Assembly (NCBI RefSeq): GCF_028769735.1
Contig: NC_088200.1
Coordinates: 72,268,046 to 72,332,045 of the forward strand
DNA length: 64,000 nucleotides
Reading direction: 5' to 3'
Origin: Zonotrichia leucophrys gambelii
Taxonomy: Eukaryota > Chordata > Aves > Passeriformes > Passerellidae
The notes beneath the pieces were generated by a model. That model had not been told where the DNA came from, searched no databases, and was given only the letters and a program-made list of their open reading frames with translations. The first letter of the stretch is position 1, and every line of letters starts with the position of its first letter. Made by a program: the position numbers and the translations under genes. This document shows, piece by piece, positions 11,051-24,000 of this stretch.

Positions 11051-11989
11051 GGCAGGTGATGTCCTCCCTCGCAGCCCCAGCTGTTCTCTATTAGTCCAGA
11101 GCTTTTCAGACTGCCTTGAGTTAGGAATAGGTTCTCTTCAAACATGTTTGCATCTCTCCTGGTACACAGCAAAACTCTTGGAATGGGTCTTTACAACCCT
11201 TGGCTCTGAGTTGCTTTTCAGTTTCTTAGGATTTGTGGGCTCTCTACATACAGGGCTTATTTGTTTCCAGGGTGTTGCTGCCCTCAGCTTTGACTGGCTT
11301 TGTGTGTAGATTCAATAGGAACAGTTTGGTTGTTGTGCAGTGAACTGGTGCACATACACACTGTCTCAGTTGTTTGCCAAAGTCTAACCTGGTTCATTTT
11401 TGTTAATGCAGAAAAGCAGAGAGTGCAGTTGGATGAAGACTTTTTTGCAAGGGGGTGATAAGGTACAGTGCTTCAATTTTAACATTACAGAGCAGTGGAT
11501 ATTTTCCTCATTGGCTTTCTGCTTGAAGTGCAGGTCCTGCTGGTGTGTTTTACTAATGTTGGACCGGAATGTGTGAGTCAGCACCGGCTGGCACAATCTC
11601 CTAGTTAGAACACAAGAGTAAATTTGTTTTTATTACAGTGCTCCTTGTGGAAGCAAAGTAACAGAAACAAACAGAAACAAATTTGCTTCCCAAATCAACA
11701 GGTGGCCAGAGATGCAGTATTAGAGATGTGATCGCCCTTAGTGCCAGAGGTTCATTGCCTTGTCAAGAGTTATTCCCTGCTGCAATGTCACTTTAATGAT
11801 TTACACTCCTTTACCAGTCTTCCACTTTTAGTCCATTCCTCCCAAAAAATATTTTTCAAAATCTTTCTAGTTCCATGATCTTCTTTGTTTTGGGCGTTTT
11901 GTTAGTGTGATGTGTCACCGTGTTAAAAACTCCAAATAAACTGACTGTAGGGATTTGGTGTTTTTTTTATAGTGTTCTTTAATGTTCAG

Positions 11990-12031
11990 GAAGAACTTGG
12001 AGAAGGTGGGAATCTGTACACTTCAGCCACC
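11990..12031 (+). other. RNF20: 5' UTR part of RNF20 exon 2
   Basis: The acceptor is taken as TTCAG with AG at 11988-11989. An alternative AG lies at 11971-11972 after a T-run and would add an out-of-frame ATG at 11982. The stretch ends in GCCACC before the main ATG. Confidence 0.5.
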
Positions 12032-15000
12032 ATGTCTGGAATTGGCAACAAGCGGACGGCTGGAGAGCCTGGCCCTTCTGCACCTCCGGAGAAGAAGGCA
12101 GGGGTTGAAGATTCGGGCACCACTGTGGAGACCATTAAACTTGGTGGTGTTTCTTCAACGGTATATCTTCCTTGCATACCCCCATTCCATCCTTTGGTTT
12201 TTTTCATCTGGAGGCAGAAATGTCTCTGGGGTCATGGTGAGCCCTTCTGTGACCTGGCCTGTGTCCCTGTGCCCAGGAGGAGCTGGACATCCGGACTCTG
12301 CAGACCAAGAACCGGAAGCTGGCGGAGATGCTGGACCAGCGCCAGGCCATCGAAGATGAGCTGCGGGAGCACATTGAGAAGCTGGAGCGTCGGCAGGCCA
12401 CCGACGATGCCTCCCTGCTGATCATCAACCGCTACTGGAATCAGGTTGGGAACAGCTTTTGTTACTTCATATACAGTTTGCTTCTCTCCCCTGTACCGCT
12501 GCACTGCTTTTGTTCACATCCATTCTTTATCTTGTCTTGCCTTGCCTGTCCCATCATTCAGTTTGATGAAAATATCCGCATCATCCTTAAACGCTTTGAC
12601 CTGGACCAAGGTCTTGGAGACCTTTTGTCTGAAAGAAAAGCACTGGTGGTGCCAGAACCTGAACCAGACTCTGACAGTAATCAGGAGCGCAAAGATGAGA
12701 GGGAACGAGGTGAGGCACCTGTCTGGGGACAGTGGGAAAGGTGGATTTCAGCTGTGGACAATGCTGATGTCCATTTCTAAAGGCTGACAGACCTTTTTTT
12801 TGTGATTCTAAAGAGCAGTGATATGCTACCTTCTAGAGCACACTTACTTTTTTTCACCCATTTATGTTCCCAGGGGAGGGATTGGAGCCAGCATTCTCCT
12901 TCCTGGCCACTCTAGCCAGCAGTACCAGTGAGGAAATAGAATCTCAGCTGCAGGAGCGTGTGGAGTCCTCCCGCCGTGCTGTTGCCCAGATTGTGACAAT
13001 GTATGACAAGCTGCAGGAGAAAGTGGATGTGCTGTCTCACAAGCTGAATAGTGGAGGTATGACAAAGGTGGCAGGTATTCAAGAATGCTTATCTGTCCCT
13101 ACGTTAGACCTGATCCTGCATTGTAGACATTAAGCTCTAGTCCTTCTCATGTGCATTTATTTTCTAAAACGAATTTGTTTGCCTTTCCAAACTCTTGCTT
13201 ATCAAAACCTCTTCTAAAGGACCATGTGCTAGAAGTGCATCGTATCTACCTCTGTATTTGAATGCTGAGGGCTCTGCTGAGGCTCTCAGTTGGGCTAAGA
13301 AGCAGCTTGTTTCTGCCAGTACTGTGTTCATGTGCCTGAGAAGTCAGAGAGCACAGTTGAACCTCCTCAGCCACCACATAAAAGGTTTCATGCTTACAAG
13401 TAAAGAAGTGAAATCAGCATTGTGAACTGATGGTGGACTCTTTCTCCTTTGAGGTTTAGTAGAAGGTGTAGCAATAACAAGCTGCTCAGTTTCCACTGAG
13501 TCCTGAGCAAAATTGTACCCATCTCATGGTGTGGTGTGCTTAGTGTAGCTGTCAGTTTTGAACATAGCAGAGTTCTGCAGAGAAAGCCAAATTACCATCT
13601 TCTAAAAATTAATGTAGCAGATTCACTTTAGACTCAGATGACTGTTGAAAAAACATCATTAGCTTAAGGTAAGATTTTTAATCTTTTGAAAGAAACCTTG
13701 GGTGAAATATCAGCTCATGCTTGGTGTGCCTTCTGTGTGCTCTGACCAAGTCTGGTATGGGTGTAGGAACATGTTGCTGTCCTTGGCTGGCAGTCATAAG
13801 CTGTAGTAGCTTTGACACTGGTGCCATGTGAACCTGCCCCCAGGTGCTCTAGTTTCACCTGTCACCGCAGTGCTGTGATAGTCACATTGTGTCATGGTGT
13901 GTTGGCCTGATGTGTCACCCAGGGCCACCTGTTGCAGGAGGTTTATGAATGCATTTGGGCATCATTCGAGTGTCCCTGGGTTCCAAGAGCATGGTCTGGG
14001 TTGCTGGCACAGACACAGCTCAAGTGGTCTCTGGTGTTAGGGGATGGCCCCCGGGTCAGAAATGGGCAGCACTGTTAAACTGCAGAGCTTTTTGCTTATG
14101 GAGTGCAGGTCAGAGCTCTCTGTGGATTGAGATCAGGCCCTCAGGAAGCACCCATGGCCGAGGTAAATTAAACCAACGTTCGACCCAGAAGTCTCCTTTT
14201 CTGTTTTCTTTCTCTCTTTGCTGTTCAGGTATCAAAACCAGATTTCCATTAATTCCCTTTTATTTGTGCACCTTTCAGATATTTCACTGATGGAAGAAGC
14301 AGTAGTGGAGCTGAATACCTACCTGTCACACGAGAATGGACGGCTGCAGGAACTGGCTGATGTTCTTCAGGAGAAGCACAGAGTCATGTCTCAGGAGGTA
14401 TGAGCAGGGTAGAGAAAGAAATCTGCTTTGGGGTCCTGCTTAGCATAATTTATGGTTCCCATAGATTGGAAGGCAGTTCCTATCCTTGGAGAGACACAGG
14501 AGGAGCATTGTTTGAAAGTTACAAAAAAGGTTGTTGTTGTGGAGAGCTGTATATAGATTTTCTGTATAAATCAGGTTGATTTGTTTGTTGCATCACTGAA
14601 GGAAAGGATATAAGTGAGACAGTGAACTGAATGGATTTAAATTTTAAAGAAGAGAGGAGAGCAGAGAAACTGGGGGTACTTGATGCTGAGGTGGCTGTGT
14701 AGACACCTGGAACAGTCAAGGTGACATCCCTGTCACTCTGAATTTCTTGGTTTCTCCGTGTAATTTGACAGTGTAATGATATCAGTTACAGGATGATCCC
14801 AGTTGTTAAAGGATTCACATTAGTAGCAGCATTTGTTTGAGAGATTTCAGTTCATTAAAAAATTGGGTTAATGCTGGTCTTGCACAGCGTTAGACATCTG
14901 AGCACTTAGGTGCTCTCTAAAGTAGATGGACATAGGGATTGAAAAGATTAAAATCAAAAAAGGGTTTGAATCAGCTGCGGTGGCTGCCTCTGTATTCTGC

Positions 15001-18000
15001 CAGATATTACCAGCTTCCTGCTCTTTCTCAATTTTCAGTTTTGTCTTATTTTTGCTGCTGTCTTGTGTAAAATTCGGGACAGTTTATGGAATAGTCTGTC
15101 ACCACAGCAAAAGATAAAAAGCACATGATGAATAAGAGAAAAATGACTCCTGAGCAGCATCAGGAAAAGTTGGCTCTATGCAATGTGTTGGCTAAAGCAC
15201 TCCTTTGATTGCAGTTCTCCAAGCTGCAAGAGAGGGTGGAGACAGCAGAATCCCGGGTGTCTGTCCTGGAGACCATGATTGATGACCTGCAGTGGGACAT
15301 TGACAAGATCCGCAAGAGAGAGCAGAGGCTCAACCGCCACCTGGCCGACGTCCTGGAACGAGTAAGCGCTGGCCAGGAGACCTGGGAAGTGGGGTGGTGT
15401 TGGATGGGTGTGTGTCATCCTCTCTGGGACTTTGCTGGGAGAACTGAGAACCTGCAGTGTTCTTTCTTTGGTCTTGGACCTGCTGCATCACTCTTGTCAG
15501 TATTTCACTGGGTCTCTTGTATTTCTTGCAGGTAAATTCCAAAGGCTACAAGGTGTATGGAGCTGGGAGCAGCCTCTATGGGGGAACAATCACCATTAAT
15601 GCCCGCAAGGTGAGGTCAGGAGCTTGTCTGTTGGCAAGGGTAAGAATACATTCAAGGAGAACAAGGGCCACAATTTGAACAGAATTTAAATACTTATTTT
15701 AGATAATTTTTAGATCCTATGCCACAAAGCTGAGTGACTCTGGATAAGCCATTTTGTCTGTGTCATGAGTTTTCTACTTAAGAAACACCTGGTGGAATTA
15801 GACTCTTGTCTCGCTTGGTCAAGTTACCCGACTGCTCAGTCTGTAGCTGCTGTTACTGCATGAACAGATAGTTCATTAGCACTCTCAGGAGACACATTAA
15901 CAGTAGGATTTACAAGCAGTTTATCCCAACAGTTTGAGGAGATGAATGCAGAGCTGGAAGAGAATAAAGAGCTTGCTGGGAATCGCCTTAATGAATTGGA
16001 GGAACTGCGTCAAGATCTTGAGGAAGTAACAACACAGAATGAAAAGCTCAAGGTGAGACACCTGTAGCTGTGTGAAGATGAAGGTGTTCTGTGGGATGGG
16101 TGACCCTCAGCTTTGCAGTGCTGTGTCTGCAGAAACCTCATTGCAGTGTCTGTTCTGAGCCTGCTCTTTAGCTGTGTTACCTTTGCTGCAGGTACAATTG
16201 AGCGGATCTGTGGCTCCACTTGCAGCTCAGTGCATTGGTGACACCGCGTGGCCACTGCTGGAAATTGTAATGGTTTCCTGCCCGTGCCCTGTTCTGATCT
16301 TTGAGTCCATTTTAACCATGTCTGGTTAAAACTGTTTTCAGATTTTAACCGTCTTCCACTTTCCCCATGCCCTATGCAAATGGAACCAGAGAACAGAAAC
16401 AATCAAGGAACTTGTATGGGGAGAGAGGCTCTTGAAAGTGTCAATGAACTTCTGTCTTCCCCACTGTGGGGGATGGATAGATAGGAGACAGCCTGTGAGT
16501 TTGTGATGTTTTAAAAGTGGTAACACAAGAAGCTGTGGCTCTGTGGTAGATAAGTGTATGATGGAGAGAATAATCCAGATTTCATTGTAGTGGTCATGCC
16601 AGTTACAAGAAATGTCTGTCTCAATAACTTAAATCCAGAGATCTGATGCTGGAAACTGTCTTGAGGCACCTCTGAATTCTGTTTATCCACATGAGGGTGT
16701 TTAGAGAGAAGTGGTCTTTAGCTAACAACTTTTATTTTGCCCTGTAATTACTTTTAAGCTGACTGCATGTATATATGTGTCTGTTTCACTGCAGCTAGTC
16801 ACAATCATTTGCTAACTAATTTTTTTTGCAGTTCAGTTCTGTACCTCTGGAATTTTCTTTTATTTCTCTTTCTTTCAGTTATCTAGTGGTAGAAGGCTGA
16901 CATAATGCCTACTTGCATGTGTATTTCCTCTGTTCTCTCATACTTTTCTATGTGTCCATCTTTATTGATCTGGGTGTTTAGATTTTATTATGTTTTCCAA
17001 GCTCATATCTTTGAGAGAAACTATTTCAGGACCTAAGATTCAAAAACTTCCGTCTTGTGGTTGTGTGAGAGAAGCGGCCTAGTGCATGAAGAGAACTCAG
17101 ACACTTTTTAAGATTGGTGCTGAATCATATCATTTGGACCTACTTCACAGCAGTTCTATTCAAGTTCTGCTTTTGTCTTTGCTTGTGGCAGCTTGATTCA
17201 CTGTTCTTCTGTCTTGAGAGACAGAAACCAAAGGCAAGGGGATAATTTTTCTTTTTGTGGCATTTTCTTGTGTCCCAACTAGGTTGAGCTGCGGCGGGCC
17301 GTGGAAGAGGCTGTGAAGGAGACCCCAGAATATCGCTGCATGCAGTCCCAGTTTTCTGTTTTGTACAATGAGAGTCTGCAGCTGAAGGCACACCTTGACG
17401 AGGCCCGCACGCTGCTCCACGGCACCCGTGCCACGCACCAGCGCCAGGTGGAACTGATCGAGGTAATGCCTCTGCTCCCTCAGCCTGGGAGTTCTGCCGT
17501 GCCACCAGCCATCACTGCTGGGTCTGTGTGCCTCTGCAAATGCTCAGGAAATAGACGTTTCTGGTGATAATTCAGGCTCTGGTGGTACCTGATATTGATA
17601 AGGTGAGAGATACTCCAGGTTCAGAGCATTGAGTTCTGTTTCCTTTTTGTTCCTCAGAGGGATGAGGTCAGCCTTCACAAGAAGCTACGCACGGAGGTGA
17701 TTCAGCTGGAGGACACCCTGGCACAAGTGCGCAAAGAGTACGAGATGTTGAGGATAGAGTTTGAACAGACACTTGCTGCCAATGAGCAAGCAGGTAAGGT
17801 GTTGTTCTGCTGTCCCTAAAACAAACAACACCCACCCACCAATACCCATTAGGGGCTACAGTGCACTAGGATGCATGGGTTGATTCTTTGTTGCTATTAA
17901 ATACTTGTTCTGGCAGCTCCTCATCTCAACAAACAAAGCTGTTCACCTGTTTTGTTGGGAGGCCAATTCCATGTTACCCAATTTCTTTTTAGATGCTGCA

Positions 18001-21000
18001 TAATAGGTACATTTTGCTAACAATTCTGGTTTATGGCAGGATGTATTGCATGATTAAAAATTACTTGAGGAGAGGATTCACTTCCAAGTCTGTAAGACCA
18101 ATCTAGATAGCAAAGCAGTGATTCTTAAATTTCATCAGAAGAAATAAATTACTTCTGAAGTAGCATTTAAATCAGATTTCTTTTGTAACATGACATTTTT
18201 CCCTTAGGTGCCTGGTCATAAAAAGAATGTTAAGTGGGAACTTAGGACTGTGAATTTGCAAGGACTTATGGTTGCGTATAAAACTGGCATGACTTTCCTT
18301 CTGCAAATGTTTTGTGTTGCTCTGTTATATGGCAGAGTGGTGATAGTCTTATTTTGTTCTTTGTCATTGTCACCTACCTTGTTCTCCATCTCCATGAAAG
18401 TCCTCAAGAAGATTGCCAGAAGTGTGGTTTGTTGCAGAGGTGTTTCTGGTTTTGCAGGTCCCATTAATCGGGAGATGCGTCACCTCATCAGCAGCCTCCA
18501 GAATCACAACCACCAGCTGAAGGGAGAGGTGCTGAGATACAAGCGCAAACTGAGAGAGGCCCAATCTGACCTGAGCAAGGTAACACAGCAGGAAATGCCA
18601 GAAAAGAGGGAAGAAGCTTAGGAGAAGGGGGGATGCTGTCATCCTTGCCAGGAATACCAACCTTTCTGATACGCTGTGCAGGATGCAGTGAAATTTTCTG
18701 TAGAGGTCTGCTGCTTTTTTAGACCAAACACATGGTCTTCCTTTGTAGCTGTGTAGTGCTCCATGAAAATGGGGCGTGGAAGATGGATCTGGGAAGACAA
18801 GGGAGAAGGGGATAAGGAAGACTCCTGGCTAAGAACTTAAACATTTGTTTTCTTGGTCATCTTTCTTCCTGTTCCACACCAGATCCGCTCTCGCAGTGGC
18901 AGTGCTCTCCTCCAGTCCCAGTCCAGCACTGAAGACACAAAGGAGGAACCTGCAGAGATCAAGCAGGAGCCTGATGATCCTTCTGCCCCAGTGCCTGTTC
19001 CCAAGGCTGCTTCTGAAGATGTTAATGAGATGAAGGCCAGGCGAGATGAAGAGGAACGGGAGCGGGAGAGACGGGAAAGGGAGAGGGAACGAGAGAAGGA
19101 AAAGGAGAAGGAGAAAGAGAGAGAACGAGAAAAAGAGAAAGAGAAGGAAAAGGAGCGGGAGCGGGAAAAGCAGAAGCAAAAGGAATCAGAGAAGGAGAGA
19201 GAGTCCAAAGAGAAGGAGAAAGGGAAGCATGAAGATGGAAGAAAGAAGGAGGCCGAAGTGATCAAGCAGCTGAAGGCTGAGCTCAAGTAAGAGTTGCTGT
19301 TTCTCCCTTTCCTGTGTGAGCAGTGCCCAAGCCTGGGGTGTTCATGTATTCTTGCTTTTACGGGATCAGCATCACTGGAGTTGGGAACCAAGAGAGTTTC
19401 TTGACCCCCTCTGTATCTGATTGTGATATGGTCAGTGCAGTAGCCTAAAGCATGAATTACCAAAGCATATACTTCATGGTGTTAGTCAAGTAATATTGAT
19501 TTGTTGCTGTCATAACAATAGCACAGAAGTTCACAGCACCAGGTTATTAAGAGAGGACACAGCAGTGTTCCCACTCCTATATGGTTCCCACAGCAGAGGT
19601 GGAGAGTTTGTAGATATTATTAGGATATGTATTTCATCTCCAGCCTACTTTTTGCATTTCAACCTGTGTGCCTGAAAATGTTTTATTTCCAGCCTATACT
19701 CAGCTGCTATTTTATGTTACCAGGATAAAATGAGCCACCAACAACTCCATATCCATATGGGAGATGAGATAATATTGCCAGGCTGTGGTGCTGGCTGTGT
19801 AACAGTGTAGCTTTGCTGGTGTGTTCTCACTGTGGTCTGTCTGCCTTTCTCCAGGAAGGCCCAGGAGAGCCAGAAGGAAATGAAACTGTTGCTAGATATG
19901 TACCGCTCTGCCCCCAAAGAGCAGAGAGACAAAGTGCAGCTCATGGCAGCTGAGAAGAAGGCAAAAGCTGAGGTATTCCAAATTTCTCTTCCTCTTTTCT
20001 TCTTAATGTGTTACTTAAACTTCTTTTCAGATACTCTGTAGCAGAACTGTGTTGTTTCTCTCCTCAGAACTGAGGGTTGTTTGTCTTCTCAGCTTTGTCA
20101 CTTAGAGATTGGAATGGTCTGGAGATAAATGGGGACTAGTTCCTAGTGCAGGCACACTCACACAACAATCTCTAGGTTCATAAGCACAGACCCAGTTGCA
20201 GATTCCTTCAGTTCCAGCATGTCCCTCTCTTTGGGACCCCTGCGGTACCAAGCCCCTCTTGCCTTCTTCACAAGCAGGTTTCACCTATAGGCAGCATTTC
20301 CTCTGTGCAGTACACACACATGGCATAAAGAGTTAGATTACATGGCAATACTTAGGAAAATGTGTGATGAAAAGATACAAGAAGATAGGACAGGATGATC
20401 ATGATGATCGTGGGCAAGGCTGAGCGAGACAAATGTGTACTGATTGCCCATATTTCCCATGGGACTGGCTCCTTTTATACCCTTCTTCGTCTAACCCCAG
20501 TTTGTTCATCCTTGGTCTCCATTTCCCTGCACATTTCTTCTGGATTTGAGCCGCTCTTAATTGGCTGTCCCAGTTCAGGAGCCATTCCTGCTTTACAGTG
20601 TCATCAGTTACAAAGTCCCAGCTGATCTTCCTGGAAGTGGTTCCTGTAGTTTCTTGGAAACTGTTGTGACTGGGGAGGTTTGCTTCCTCTCTTTGTAGCT
20701 GTGTTTGTTTTGTCAGGTTTGTGTCTCTGTATATTTTGTTTTGGGTTTTCTCCTTCTCCCACACTCAGATAATCTTGATGGAGTAAATATTCTTACACTC
20801 TCATGTGCTCTCAACATTTAGTGTGACTGACCAGTTTTCATTGTCATCACTGCCTCCCTTACCATTTGTCTGCCAAGTCTGTATCTCTGTAGGTTTTATT
20901 TTACCTTTTCATTTTCCTCTAATCCCCTCCTTGTATGGAAGAAGGTCCTTGACCAGATGGCCTTAAAGGATCAGAGGCTTTCTGAGCCTCTATACATGTA

Positions 21001-24000
21001 CAATTGCAGGAGACTGATGTTCCTACTCTGATAAAAGATGAAATGAAATTTTCAAAGGTGTGGAAGTCAAGATCTTGGGCCTACAGCCCATCTCAATGGT
21101 ACATCTGCCTGTAACACTGTCAAAACAACCTGGGGTTTTTTTGCCATGCTTTGAAGGCAGTCCTGAGTGTTTCAGAGAATTTTGTGGAAAACAGGCTCTG
21201 AACAATGCTCAGGGCATATGCTTGTGTTTAGTGTTGTTTCTGGTTGGTTCTTTTAGCTTGAAGAACTGAGGCAGAGGGTGAAAGAATTGGAAGACAAGGA
21301 AAAAAAGGAGAGTAAGAAGATGGCTGATGAGGATGCCCTCCGCAAGATCCGAGCAGTGGAAGAACAGATTGAATATTTACAGAAGAAACTTGCCATGGCT
21401 AAGCAGGTGAGAAATTCCTGATGAGTTCTCTTTTGACTGGGGCAACTGGAGAAGCTGCCTTCAGGTTACGTCCAGAAAGAGAGAAGGAATTTATATCTGT
21501 ATGGGCCAGGGATGGGAGTTTGGTGCTTGTTTACCAAAGGGGAAAAAAACTGAGCAAGCAAAAGAGCTACCAATAAAATAACCCCCTTCACCCTCAGCTC
21601 TGGGATATCACAGGCAGGCCATGGTGGGAAATGTTTAATCACAATTAAACATTAAATAAACAGTTAAACATATGGCCTTGGTGAAGAACAAAGAGGAGAA
21701 TTGGCTGTATTTTGTCAGCCATTAGGGGAAGAGATGACAACTTCTTTTTAAGACTTACTACCTCCTCAGTTCATTTAGTGAATATTTTGCATGGAAGTGG
21801 TACATACCTTCTGCTAAAAATGGCTCAATCCAATGAGAGAGCAGGAACACCTCAGCAGGATAGAGGCAAGCCAATGAATTGACACATACTTTCTTAGAAT
21901 TTTGATTCTTGTTGCTGTAGAACAGAACTGCTCTACCGTGTCAATGCTGAAGTGGCCAAAGTGAGTTTAAGCAGCTTGGCAGCCTGTTAGTTGGAAGCTG
22001 TCAAGCTCTCCACAGGTGGAATTTTTGCCCTGGTGCATGTGACAGCTGTTCAGCTGCTGGGAATTGGGTGTTGATTTCTGCCCAGCTCTGGCAACGACTG
22101 TGTCAAACCCGATTCTGCCAAACAAGTGACATGTAACCATCTTTTCTCTGCACCTTCAAATTCAGAGTACCCCTGCTGTGGTGCAGACTTGTAGAGAATA
22201 CATTTTTCTGATTGTTGGGATAATGGTGTTCCCTGACACTGAGAATCTTCCTCCATCTTCGATAGGTTTGCTGTCTCTGAATAAAAGGTTCAGGCTCACT
22301 CTAAGAGGTCCAGGGCACAGTTTGGCCAGAGCCTGTGATTCTTTTGCAGGAGGAAGAGGCCCTGCTGTCAGAAATGGATGTCACAGGCCAAGCCTTTGAA
22401 GACATGCAAGAGCAGAACATCCGCCTGATGCAGCAGCTGCGGGAGAAGGATGATGCCAACTTCAAGCTGATGTCAGAACGTATCAAGTCCAACCAGATCC
22501 ATAAGCTGCTGAAAGAGGAAAAGGAGGAGCTAGCAGATCAAGTTTTGACACTGAAAACACAGGTAATAGGGAAAAAGAAGAGAGGACAAGAGAGATGGTG
22601 GGGAGATGGAGGTTATCTGTTTTAGGCAGCTGCACACAACCATTTGCTCTCTCCCCCACTGAGGGAAAGGGGAAAGAATCAGAAGGGACAAAGTGAGAAA
22701 ACAGGTGAGCTGAATAAAGGCAGTTGAACAGCAGAGATGTCCACACAAGCGAAACAAGAAGTTAATTAACTGGTTACTTCCTGGGGCAGGCAGGAAGGCA
22801 TGGCTTAATCAGGCCTTACTGTTACTAAATGCTGCAGCTCTGAAAATCCTCCTACTGCCGCCTTTCCACCAGCTGTTACTGCTGTGCACAGCATTGTAGG
22901 GTGTGGAACACCCCTCGGGCCAGCTGGATCAGCTGTCCTGGCTGTGTGGCATCCCAACTTCCTGGGCACCCTCAGCCTACCTGCTGGTGGGCAGCATGAG
23001 ACACAGAAGGTCTTGGTGGTGTGGAAGTACTGCTCAGCAGCAGCTAAAACTGTGCTGTGTTACTGACAGTGTTTTGCTCCAAAATGCAAAACATAGCAGC
23101 ATGTGAGCTGCTCTGAAGTGAATTAACTGTCCTCACCAGAATCAGTCCAGGATGGAGTGTTCCTCTTACCAGCCTGGGAATGCATCAGGATTCAAAGGGG
23201 CCTGTCATTGTAGGAAACCGAGGCTGCTGTATGAGCATTACAATGTCCTGCGAGTTCACTGCTATGGAGAGCAGATGGGTGAGGAAAAGTGGGAAGTTCT
23301 TTTCCTGTTGGAATAGTACTTCTGCCTGTATATTCTACCTATAGCTGTATATACTGGTAACAAGCAGGAGAAGTTGGAAACCGTGGTTCCATTCTGAACT
23401 ACTACATAGGCACAGGCTGGGAGAGGAAATCGCTGAGAGCACCAGAGCAGAGAAGAACTCTTGGATTCTGGTGGATGAGAGGCTGGACCTGACCCAGCGG
23501 CACACGCTGGGAGCCCAGAAAGCCAACTGCATCCTGGGCTGCATCCAAAGCAGTGTGGGCAGCAGGCTGAGGGAGGGGATTCTGCCCCTCTGCTCTGCCC
23601 TTGTGAGAGCCCAGCTGCAGTGCTGCATCCAGCTCTGGGGTCCTCAGCACAGGAAAGACACATGGACCTCTTGGAGGGAGTTCAGAGGAGCCTGCAAAGA
23701 TGATGAGAAGAAATGAGCACCTCTGCTACAAGAACAGGCTGAGAGAGCTGGGTCTGCTCAGCTTGTAGAAGACTCAGGGGAGACTTCATTGCAGCCTTCC
23801 AGTACCTGAAGGGGGCTTAGAAAAATGAGGGAGATTAACAGGACAAAAGGCAGTGGTTTTAAATTGAAAGGGGGCAGGGTTATATTAGATGTTAGAAAGA
23901 AATTCTTCACTCAGAGGGTGGTGAGGCACTGCTGGAGGTTGCCCAAAAATGTTGTGGATGCCTCATCTCTGGAAGTGTTCAAGGCCAGGCTTGGATGGGG

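Noticed and set aside
11972..12421. 149-codon ORF starting upstream of the RNF20 ATG
   Set aside because: It includes the true start in frame, but its upstream ATG lies in or near the splice acceptor; the GCCACCATG at 12032 matches the known RNF20 N-terminus.
18208..18621. 137-codon ORF running through intron sequence into RNF20 exon 18458-18579
   Set aside because: The upstream part is intronic read-through; the exon has proper splice sites on both sides.
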